6,895 nt of DNA from Chromatiales bacterium (GTDB taxonomy: Bacteria > Pseudomonadota > Gammaproteobacteria > Thiohalomonadales > Thiohalomonadaceae). The notes under the pieces are model-generated. The model worked only from the letters and a program-made list of their open reading frames with translations, was not told the DNA's origin and searched no databases. The position numbers and the translations under genes were made by a program. How positions within the stretch are numbered: position 1 is the first letter of the stretch; every line of letters begins with the position of its first letter. Of the stretch, positions 1 to 5,727 are shown one piece after another. The DNA lies in assembly GCA_029864785.1 (NCBI GenBank), contig JAOTST010000083.1, positions 1-6,895 of the forward strand, written 5' to 3'.

Positions 1-363
1 TACCAAGTCATTAACTGGACGTTATCCGATACGATTATTCGCCTTGTTATCCCTGTTGGCATTGCCTATGGATCAGACACAAAAAAAGCGCATGATATAC
101 TAATCAATATAGCTAAAAACAATAAGTACGTCTTGGAAGACCCACAACCGGAAGCTATATTTTCTAGCTTTGGTGATAGCACTCTCGATTTTGAACTACG
201 AATATTTTTACCAAATTCTGATTTAAGAGTTGCAACACGCCATGATCTATTAATGCAAATAGATCATGAATTTCGAGAAGAAAATATCGAAATTGCTTTC
301 CCTCAGCGGGATATTCATATTCGTTCAGTGCCGAAAGATTCAAATTTAAATTTTGGCGGTTAA
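1..363 (+). CDS. Mechanosensitive ion channel (MscK/MscS family), C-terminal fragment
   Basis: This is the last 120 codons of a gene that begins outside the window; the frame is open from base 1 to the TAA at 361-363. MscS-family channels sit in the inner membrane and open under membrane tension to release solutes during hypo-osmotic shock. The visible part is the cytoplasmic C-terminal alpha-beta domain. It starts with VINWTLSD, continues with a VGIAYGSD segment, then an F-S-S-F-G-DSTLDFELR strand region, and ends with ENIEIAFPQRDIHIR. These are hallmark blocks of the family and most resemble long MscK (KefA)-type proteins as I remember them. No membrane segments are in view, so whether the full protein is a short MscS or a long MscK cannot be decided. 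The stop is followed by an AT-rich gap with a terminator-like hairpin, so this gene is probably not co-transcribed with the regulator downstream. Confidence 0.9.
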   Translation, partial: YQVINWTLSDTIIRLVIPVGIAYGSDTKKAHDILINIAKNNKYVLEDPQPEAIFSSFGDSTLDFELRIFLPNSDLRVATRHDLLMQIDHEFREENIEIAFPQRDIHIRSVPKDSNLNFGG

Positions 364-410
364 AATCTAAATTTAGTATCGTCAATTTAGTCTTATAGTG
401 TATATATCAA

Positions 411-443
411 ACATCCTTGATCGGATACTCAGGGATGTGCATG
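411..443 (+). terminator. Putative terminator hairpin after the channel gene
   Basis: The 10-base arms ACATCCTTGA (411-420) and TCAGGGATGT (429-438) pair fully if one G-U wobble is allowed, with an 8-base loop. A short T-run (TTTT at 443-446) follows after a few bases, so the U-tract is slightly displaced from the stem. It lies 47 bases after the channel stop codon and about 80 bases before the regulator gene, which fits a rho-independent terminator. A regulatory element in the regulator's leader is the alternative. Confidence 0.5.
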
Positions 444-446
444 TTT

Positions 447-460
447 TCTAAAATTTTAGA
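447..460. repeat. AT-rich 14-bp palindrome upstream of the regulator gene
   Basis: TCTAAAATTTTAGA is a perfect palindrome 59 bases before the regulator start, immediately followed by another short AT palindrome (TTTTAAAA, 462-469). It lies in the region where a promoter or operator for the regulator should be. It could be a protein-binding site, for example for autoregulation, but AT-rich intergenic DNA produces such palindromes by chance. Confidence 0.3.
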
Positions 461-519
461 CTTTTAAAAATTAATGTAACTTGATCTCAATTTTTCCATA
501 CATGTATTAAAGTTGACCT

Positions 520-3321
520 ATGCCTACAACAATTTTAGCCACCAAGCTCTATATTCCGCCACCTCGGCCCAAGGTTATACATCGCCCTCGCCTAATGGAG
601 CGATTGAAAGCGGGCCTACAGTCTAAATTAATTCTCATCTCTGCCCCTGCCGGCTTTGGTAAAACTGCACTGGCGAGTGAATGGATCAGCAGTTGTAAAC
701 GTCCTACAGCCTGGCTCTCGTTAGACGAGTGTGATAATGATCCCATACGTTTTTTAACTTACTTCGTAGCGGCATTACAAACAATCGTGCCAAAAATTGG
801 AGCAAGTGTATTGACGGAGTTGCAATCCCCCCAGCATCCGCCCATCAAATCGATGTTAACTACCCTGCTCAACGAGATCGACACCATCACAGACAACATT
901 AACATTGTGCTCGATGACTATCACCTTATTGAGACCAAGTCGGTCGACGATATCCTCAGCTTTTTATTCGAACACCTGCAACCACAATTGCAAATAGTTA
1001 TCACTACACGCGAGGATCCCGGTCTACCCTTGGCTCGCTTACGCGCCCGCGGACAAATGACCGAATTGCGCGCTAATGATCTACGTTTTACTTCCGATGA
1101 GGCTGCCGAATTTCTAACTCAGTCTATGGGTTTAACACTATCGACCGAAAATATCATAGCGCTGGAAACACGCACTGAAGGTTGGATTGTAGGTCTGCAA
1201 TTGGCTGCGCTATCTATGCAAGAGCATGACGATACGCAAAGCTTCATTGACTCGTTCACGGGTAGCCACCATTTTGTGTTGGACTATTTACTTGAAGAGG
1301 TACTGCAACAGCAACCACAAAACATTCAGAATTTTTTACTCTACACATCTATCCTTGAGCATTTGTGCGGTGCTCTTTGTGACGCGGTGCTACTCAATAC
1401 TACAGCGTCAGGACGAGAAACCCTGGAAACTATCGAGCAGGCTAATCTATTCGTTATTCCGCTTGACCACCATCGTGAGTGGTATCGTTATCACCACCTG
1501 TTTGCCGATGTTCTGCAAACACGTTTAATGAAAGAACAACCTGACTTAGTTCCCAGCCTGCACCTTAGAGCTTGCGAGTGGTACGAGAAGAGGGGCCAGC
1601 GACCAGATGCCATTCACCACGCCCTGGCTGCGCAGGATTACTTGCGAGCCGCTGAACTGATCGAATTTGCGTGGACGGATGTGGATAGGTATAGCCAGTC
1701 CGCTCCCTGGTTGAACTGGGCAAAATCACTTCCGCAAGAGTTGTTTCGCACTCGACCTGTGCTCATGGTCAATTATGCATGGGCCTTACTTTTTATCGGT
1801 CAATTAGAAGAATGCGAAGCCAGGCTACAGGAAATTGAGACTTTATTAGATTTAACGACTAATCCGGGTGAAATGCCTGAGGTTCCGGTGGGAATGGTGG
1901 GAATGGTGGGAATGGTGATTGTTGACGAAAAACAATATCGAAACTTACCACTAACCATCGCCTCCGCCCGTGCCTTTCTTGCCACTAGCCGTGGCGATGC
2001 ACTCCTTGCCATAAAGCATGCCCAACAGGTGCTCGCACTTGCAGATGCGAACGATCATGGCGTGCGACTTAAAGCAATGGCAATGACCGCGTTTTCATAC
2101 TGCAACATAGGCGATCTGGACGCTGCCTTCCAAAGCTTTTCCGATACTGTCGCGAGCCTGCAAAACATTGGTCTTCTCGGTGAGTCCATTAGTGCCACAT
2201 TTATTCTCGCTGACATCAAGACCATTCAAGGTCGTCTCATCGATGTGGGCGTATTATATGAAAATGCATTGAAGTTAATGCCAAACCAGGAACTGCCTTT
2301 TCAAGGTACAGCCTATTTATATCTTGGCTTGAGTAAACTATACCGGGAATGGGGGGATCGAGATCGCGCCAGACAATACCTGCAAAGAGGCATAGAGGTA
2401 AATCGTCAGTCTCCGTTACAACTATGTCACTATCGCATAATGCTCACTCGGGCCTGTGAGAAACAGGATCAAGGCGACCTGGATGGGGCCATTAGTGATT
2501 TGGAACAAGCAGAACAATTGTTTTACAGAAATGTTATACCGGAGTTTCAATCGGTAGGCGCTCTGAGAACTCGTGTCTGGATCAAACAAGGTCGGCTGGA
2601 CAAAGCCCTGGCATGGGTGCATGCGCAAAAACTTTCTGTCGAAGACGAAGCATCGTTCCCGTGTGAATTCGAACACATCACATTGGCAAGATATTTTATT
2701 GCTCAATATCGTAAAGATAGCTTGGAGAATACACTAAACCAAGTCCTCGGATTCCTTGAACGTTTGCGAGATGCCGCCATAACCGGTAATCGATTCGGTA
2801 GCTTGATAGAAATCCTGATCTTGCAGGCCTTAGTACAACACGCACGTTACGATATATCGGACTCCCTGGAGTCACTACGACAAGCACTAACATTGGCAGA
2901 GCCAGAGGCTTATATTCGAATTTTTGTTGACGAAGGAAAACGCTTAGAACTTCTTTTATCTGATGCGGCAACAAAAGGGATAAAACCGGACTATGTAAAA
3001 AAATTGCTAGAGGCATTCGAAAAAGACCGACAACGTTTAAAGGAAAATACTCCCTCCTCACAAGAGTTTTCACCGCACGGCGCAACTATCTCAACTACCT
3101 CAACAACATCATTGAATGACACGCTCATCGCCCCTCTGAGTAGACGTGAACTCGAGATCCTAAGACTCATCGCCCAAGGGCTATCAAATCAGGAGATTAG
3201 TGAACGACTATTCATCGCGTTGAGAACCGTAAAGGGACACAATCAAAAGATCTTTGCAAAACTACAAGTACAACGAAGAACCGAAGCGGTTGCGCGAGCG
3301 AGAGAGTTGGCGCTAGTGTAA
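520..3321 (+). CDS. MalT-like LuxR-family ATP-dependent transcriptional regulator (LAL)
   Basis: A 933-residue regulator of the MalT/LAL class, close to the roughly 900 residues usual for the family. These are cytoplasmic STAND ATPases that oligomerise on binding inducer and ATP and then activate promoters. The N-terminus (ATKLYIPPPRP) is typical of LAL proteins and supports this ATG, although the Shine-Dalgarno upstream is poor. Walker A is APAGFGKT at residues 42-49 and Walker B is IVLDDYH at about 129-135. A sensor-like ITTREDPGLPLARLRARG segment follows near 160-175. The middle, roughly residues 370-840, is helical and TPR-like, the usual inducer-binding region. A Ser/Thr-rich linker leads to the LuxR helix-turn-helix, about 873-933 (LSRRELEILRLIAQGLSNQEI, then TVKGHNQKIFAKLQV). 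All key motifs look intact, so it should be functional. The inducer and targets are unknown; the name malT is not justified because no maltose genes are in view. A run of GMV triplets interrupts the middle at residues 458-466. Confidence 0.93.
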   Translation: MPTTILATKLYIPPPRPKVIHRPRLMERLKAGLQSKLILISAPAGFGKTALASEWISSCKRPTAWLSLDECDNDPIRFLTYFVAALQTIVPKIGASVLTELQSPQHPPIKSMLTTLLNEIDTITDNINIVLDDYHLIETKSVDDILSFLFEHLQPQLQIVITTREDPGLPLARLRARGQMTELRANDLRFTSDEAAEFLTQSMGLTLSTENIIALETRTEGWIVGLQLAALSMQEHDDTQSFIDSFTGSHHFVLDYLLEEVLQQQPQNIQNFLLYTSILEHLCGALCDAVLLNTTASGRETLETIEQANLFVIPLDHHREWYRYHHLFADVLQTRLMKEQPDLVPSLHLRACEWYEKRGQRPDAIHHALAAQDYLRAAELIEFAWTDVDRYSQSAPWLNWAKSLPQELFRTRPVLMVNYAWALLFIGQLEECEARLQEIETLLDLTTNPGEMPEVPVGMVGMVGMVIVDEKQYRNLPLTIASARAFLATSRGDALLAIKHAQQVLALADANDHGVRLKAMAMTAFSYCNIGDLDAAFQSFSDTVASLQNIGLLGESISATFILADIKTIQGRLIDVGVLYENALKLMPNQELPFQGTAYLYLGLSKLYREWGDRDRARQYLQRGIEVNRQSPLQLCHYRIMLTRACEKQDQGDLDGAISDLEQAEQLFYRNVIPEFQSVGALRTRVWIKQGRLDKALAWVHAQKLSVEDEASFPCEFEHITLARYFIAQYRKDSLENTLNQVLGFLERLRDAAITGNRFGSLIEILILQALVQHARYDISDSLESLRQALTLAEPEAYIRIFVDEGKRLELLLSDAATKGIKPDYVKKLLEAFEKDRQRLKENTPSSQEFSPHGATISTTSTTSLNDTLIAPLSRRELEILRLIAQGLSNQEISERLFIALRTVKGHNQKIFAKLQVQRRTEAVARARELALV
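1891..1917 (+). repeat. Three tandem 9-bp units (GGAATGGTG) inside the regulator
   Basis: Three exact copies of GGAATGGTG run head to tail, preceded by a partial copy (GGTG, 1887-1890). They are in frame and encode Gly-Met-Val three times, residues 458-466 of the LAL regulator, flanked by VPV and IVDE. Because the unit is a multiple of three, gain or loss of copies by replication slippage would alter protein length without a frameshift. The position is between the ATPase part and the main helical-repeat part. Confidence 0.9.
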
Positions 3322-3341
3322 ATCAGGCGTTACCGCAAGAC

Positions 3342-3545
3342 TCAATCCGGCAATCCAACAGCGATATGATCAATAATTTTCGCCGCAGTAAAATTAAATC
3401 CCTCGTCTAAATTCGCATATTTCTGTAGAGGCTTTAGGGGGATTAAAGCTGCTCTTACCACACCTGCTCGATACATAAATTTCGTTATATAACAATCAGT
3501 TAACGGATAATCCCGGTTTCCCTCATGCACACACTCCAACCTCAA
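3342..3545 (-). CDS. Doubtful short ORF or gene remnant
   Basis: A reverse-strand frame of 67 residues ends 20 bases beyond the regulator's stop, in convergent orientation. The tail FNFTAAKIIDHIAVGLPD reads like real protein, with balanced composition and few rare residues. Against it: the only full-length start is TTG, the first in-frame ATG would leave just 45 residues, neither start has a recognisable ribosome binding site, and an in-frame stop lies directly upstream. It may be the decayed 3' end of a lost gene or simply a chance ORF. I do not recognise a family. Confidence 0.22.
   Translation of the reverse strand: MRLECVHEGNRDYPLTDCYITKFMYRAGVVRAALIPLKPLQKYANLDEGFNFTAAKIIDHIAVGLPD
3431..3449. 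repeat. Small inverted repeat with G-rich centre
   Basis: GCTTTA and TAAAGC flank a GGGGGAT centre, a 6-bp inverted repeat about 280 bases before the beta-barrel gene. It is listed because it sits next to a LAL regulator and the G-rich centre recalls, only loosely, the G-rich half-sites known for MalT boxes. It could be chance. Confidence 0.3.
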
Positions 3546-3671
3546 TTCGCACTAAAAACAGTACTTTAGTACCTTATCATCATGCCTAATTCACTGGTAA
3601 CTTGACAAGACACAGAGTAATTCGAACAAGCCAATATCAATTTGAAACTACTCGAAATACGGCCCAGGTAG

Positions 3672-3698
3672 ATGACAACTTAAATTACTTCGTATATT
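3672..3698 (+). promoter_or_regulatory. Candidate promoter for the beta-barrel gene
   Basis: ATGACA (3672-3677, 5 of 6 matches to the sigma-70 -35 box) is followed after 15 bases by TATATT (3693-3698), a -10-like box. The spacing is short. It would start transcription near 3705, leaving a leader of about 20 bases that includes the strong AGGAGA ribosome binding site at 3715-3720. Confidence 0.3.
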
Positions 3699-3727
3699 GA
3701 ATTTTGTATTAACCAGGAGAAGCGATA

Positions 3728-4297
3728 ATGAAGAAGATCATAATAGCCTTCACGTTTAGTTTTCTGCTAAGTGGCCAGGCAGCGGCTAAGGATGCAACAG
3801 ATCAAGCAATCAATATTTGCGCCCTCGCCATTCCCATGTTTAACCAATACATCGTTAATTACGAATACCTCCACGACCAAACCCATGGTCTTGGTGTTCG
3901 ACTGGAGTATGCACCTATGTCCGATGAGTTTATCGATGCGACAGGCGTGGCTCTGGCCCTAAATTACCGCTGGCATATATCCAAGTCCATGGATTCGATT
4001 TTTGTAGGTGTTTACACACGATATAGAGTCAACACTGGAACGGGAACCGTAGAGGGAACCGCATTTGAGTTTACAAGACCTGAGTTAACTGCGGGCTTAA
4101 ACGTAGGAAAACGATGGACCTGGGACAATGGATTTAATACGCTTTTTTCTCTTGGATATGGCGCCTCTATGGTTACTGAAGATCTAACACCTAAAAATGC
4201 ATCCATTGATGCCGCATTAACTACCTTTAAAAATGATAATGATACCTTTTTTGATGCCCCTTTCTATGGTGAGTTTTCGATTGGTTATGCGTTCTAA
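3728..4297 (+). CDS. Putative outer-membrane beta-barrel protein, family not recognised
   Basis: This 189-residue protein has a classic Sec signal peptide: KK at residues 2-3, a hydrophobic core IIIAFTFSFLL, then SGQAAA with likely cleavage after Ala20. The mature part alternates polar and hydrophobic or aromatic residues in several stretches, roughly 38-48, 54-62, 72-82, 90-100, 118-127, 136-146 and 178-189. It ends in FSIGYAF, the C-terminal Phe pattern recognised by the BAM machinery. This suggests a small barrel of about eight strands in the outer membrane, in the size range of OmpW or OmpX-like proteins, though I cannot assign it to a family. The strong AGGAGA Shine-Dalgarno seven bases before the ATG fixes the start. 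It is the first gene after the LAL regulator, 406 bases away on the same strand, so control by that regulator is possible but unproven. A soluble secreted lipocalin-like beta protein is the main alternative. Confidence 0.7.
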   Translation: MKKIIIAFTFSFLLSGQAAAKDATDQAINICALAIPMFNQYIVNYEYLHDQTHGLGVRLEYAPMSDEFIDATGVALALNYRWHISKSMDSIFVGVYTRYRVNTGTGTVEGTAFEFTRPELTAGLNVGKRWTWDNGFNTLFSLGYGASMVTEDLTPKNASIDAALTTFKNDNDTFFDAPFYGEFSIGYAF

Positions 4298-4348
4298 CGC
4301 GACAAATCCAAGATTACATAACGTCTCGCAAACATTACTTTGTGTTAG
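4294..4348. repeat. Imperfect inverted repeat overlapping the beta-barrel stop codon
   Basis: CTAAC (4294-4298) and ACAAA (4302-4306) pair with TTTGT (4339-4343) and GTTAG (4344-4348), giving a 10-bp stem with a 3-base bulge on one side and a 32-base loop. The stop codon lies in the left arm. No T-run follows, so it is not a standard terminator. The CTAAC/GTTAG ends recall integron attC ends but do not fit the consensus fully. Confidence 0.35.
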
Positions 4349-4423
4349 CTAGGCTTCTTGCCTCAACCAAAGCTAGAAATGTTCTGGCGCTGACCAAGAC
4401 TATCCCTAACTGGAGCACTACAC

Positions 4424-5338
4424 ATGAAAGCGATTGTAACTACAAAATACGGTCCACCGGAAGTCCTTCAACTCAAAGAGATCAAGAAACCGATACCTGG
4501 AAAAAATGAAGTTTGTATAAAAATACACGCGACCGCCGTAACGGCAAGCGATTGTATAATTCGGGCTTTCGACGTGCCTGCAAAATTGTGGCTACCAATG
4601 GGACTGGTTATCGGCTTTAGAAAACCAAGACAGCCTGTTCTTGGAATGATACTGACGGGTGAAATAGAGTCCGTTGGCAAGGGTGTAAAGTTATTTCAAA
4701 ATGGCGATCAGATATTTGGACTCAACCGCTTTAAGTTTGGAGCCTATGCAGAATATACGTGCTGGCCTGAAAACAGTCCCATAGTACTAAAACCATCCAA
4801 CATAACTTACAAGGAAGCCGCCGCAATACCTTTCGGCGGAATGCTGGCATTACATTTTGTCAAAAGGGCAAACATCCTGAAGGGTCAGAACATTCTAATC
4901 TACGGCGCTTCCGGAGCCGTCGGCAGCTCTGCAATTCAGCTAGCCAAATACTTTGGTGCAAACGTTACCGGGGTATGCAGCAACGAAAATATGGAACTAG
5001 TCAAATCGTTGGGTGCCAACACCGTCATTGATTACACAAAAGAAGACTTTACCAAAAAAGGAAAGCATTATGATTTCATCTTTAATGCCGTTGGTAAAAG
5101 AAAGGTGCAATTGCAGTGCAAAAATTCGCTAACCGCGAACGGAAAACACATAACCGTCGACGATGGAACACCAAAGATGCTTGCCACGGATATGACATTC
5201 ATTAAAGAGTTAGTAGAGGCAGGAAATCTAAAGCCGGTCATTGATAGAACCTACCCACTGGAGCAAATGGTTGAGGCTCATCGTTATGTCGATAAAGGAC
5301 ATAAAAAGGGCAATGTTGTTATAAGTGTCGGTCATTAG
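4424..5338 (+). CDS. Zinc-free MDR-family NAD(P)-dependent oxidoreductase (quinone-oxidoreductase-like)
   Basis: This 304-residue protein belongs to the medium-chain dehydrogenase/reductase superfamily, in the branch that includes quinone and enoyl reductases. The N-terminal GroES-like domain starts MKAIVTTKYGPPEVLQLKEI. The Rossmann domain carries the dinucleotide-binding motif YGASGAVGSSAIQLAK at residues 160-175 (AxxGxxG at 162-167), followed by SLGANTVIDYTKEDF. The C-terminus (IDRTYPLEQMVEAHRYVDKGHKKGNVVISV) is the standard end of the family. The usual GHE zinc motif is replaced by LGMILTGEIESVG and there is no structural-zinc Cys cluster, so it should be zinc-independent and probably NADPH-linked, reducing quinones or activated C=C bonds in the cytoplasm. 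Its substrate is unknown. TGGAG eight bases before the ATG serves as Shine-Dalgarno. The protein is Lys-rich, and the closest relatives I recall include proteins from Bacteroidota and Firmicutes, which hints at horizontal transfer but is not proof. Confidence 0.9.
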   Translation: MKAIVTTKYGPPEVLQLKEIKKPIPGKNEVCIKIHATAVTASDCIIRAFDVPAKLWLPMGLVIGFRKPRQPVLGMILTGEIESVGKGVKLFQNGDQIFGLNRFKFGAYAEYTCWPENSPIVLKPSNITYKEAAAIPFGGMLALHFVKRANILKGQNILIYGASGAVGSSAIQLAKYFGANVTGVCSNENMELVKSLGANTVIDYTKEDFTKKGKHYDFIFNAVGKRKVQLQCKNSLTANGKHITVDDGTPKMLATDMTFIKELVEAGNLKPVIDRTYPLEQMVEAHRYVDKGHKKGNVVISVGH

Positions 5339-5346
5339 AAATAGTA

Positions 5347-5358
5347 AGAATATATTCT
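5347..5358. repeat. 12-bp palindrome after the MDR gene
   Basis: AGAATATATTCT is a perfect palindrome starting nine bases after the MDR stop codon and 83 bases before the lipoprotein gene. No T-run follows, so it is not a typical terminator. An operator for the small downstream gene or chance are both possible. Confidence 0.3.
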
Positions 5359-5440
5359 CTGAAGGATTAGTAGTTACAAATCATTACTGGGTTAGAAAAA
5401 TTAACTTAACAAAACTCACATAAAGTCAGGAGATAGTATT

Positions 5441-5659
5441 ATGAAAATGTTGTTATTAGTATTTATGGTGTCTTTAAGTGTTGGTTGTAGTGCAACGGCA
5501 GACCGCAAGCAGAAAATGATCGATGGCGCGGCAACCTGCAATAGCATTTGCCAAAACAACCCAGAAATTGGTGAGTATTCCCAAAAAATGGGAGGAGGAA
5601 TGCCATTACTATTCATGGGTGGGATGGAAGTAAAGTGTGCCTGCAGTAGAAGTAAGTAA
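5441..5659 (+). CDS. Small cysteine-containing putative lipoprotein
   Basis: This 72-residue protein starts with a hydrophobic segment (MLLLVFMVSLSVG) and Cys16 in an SVGC context, a relaxed but permissible lipobox, so lipidation at Cys16 and transfer to the outer membrane is likely (Ser at +2, no Asp retention signal). The mature part has four more cysteines in two pairs, Cx3C at 33-37 and CxC at 66-68. These could form disulfides in the periplasm or bind a metal. A Gly/Met-rich stretch (KMGGGMPLLFMGGME, 49-63) lies between them and is mildly hydrophobic. An excellent AGGAGA Shine-Dalgarno seven bases before the first ATG supports expression and this start; a second in-frame ATG two codons later would matter little. 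I recognise no family. It converges on the GIY-YIG gene, with a palindromic hairpin between the two. Confidence 0.72.
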   Translation: MKMLLLVFMVSLSVGCSATADRKQKMIDGAATCNSICQNNPEIGEYSQKMGGGMPLLFMGGMEVKCACSRSK

Positions 5660-5697
5660 TTTTTTATAACATAACAGGGAAAAGTATTCTAGATCAT

Positions 5698-5727
5698 AAT
5701 GAGGCTGTAAATATTTACAGCCTCATT
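5698..5727. terminator. Perfect 30-base palindrome between convergent genes, likely two-way terminator
   Basis: The two 15-base arms (AATGAGGCTGTAAAT and its exact reverse complement) meet without a gap, so RNA from either strand can fold into a hairpin with a GC-containing lower stem (GAGGCTG/CAGCCTC) and an AT-rich tip. It lies 38 bases after the lipoprotein stop and overlaps the end of the reverse-strand GIY-YIG gene, whose TGA (5725-5723) is inside the stem. The position between converging genes fits a bidirectional terminator. A clear U-run directly after the stem is missing on both strands, which keeps the call from being certain. Confidence 0.65.

Larger units (their letters stand above)
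3322..3727. other. 406-base intergenic stretch without a convincing gene
   Basis: Between the regulator and the beta-barrel gene I find no well-supported gene. The plus strand is broken by stops. The reverse strand carries an open frame of 67 codons (3545-3342, starting TTG just after an in-frame stop, ending LPD-stop) that has protein-like composition but no Shine-Dalgarno and no family I recognise. A small inverted repeat lies at 3431-3449, another (ACTAAA/TTTAGT) at 3551-3570, and the promoter region of the next gene occupies the last 60 bases. No clear terminator for the regulator is visible. Confidence 0.6.

Noticed and set aside
164..385. 73-codon reverse-strand ORF over the channel fragment
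   Set aside because: It overlaps clear MscS-family coding sequence, and the translation resembles no family.
2696..3085. 129-codon reverse-strand ORF inside the regulator gene
   Set aside because: It lies wholly within the well-supported LAL coding region, has no recognisable motifs or ribosome binding site, and is best explained as a shadow frame.
3093..3113. Ser/Thr-rich near-repeat (STTSTTS) in the regulator linker
   Set aside because: The units are not identical at the DNA level, and flexible linkers before LuxR domains are commonly Ser/Thr-rich, so this is ordinary.
5374..5407. Promoter for the small lipoprotein gene (TTACAA with an AT-rich -10)
   Set aside because: No -10 box stands out at a proper distance in the AT-rich sequence, so a specific site cannot be supported.
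5416..5616. Reverse-strand ORF antisense to the small lipoprotein gene
   Set aside because: The plus-strand frame has a strong Shine-Dalgarno, a signal sequence and patterned cysteines; the antisense frame has none of these.
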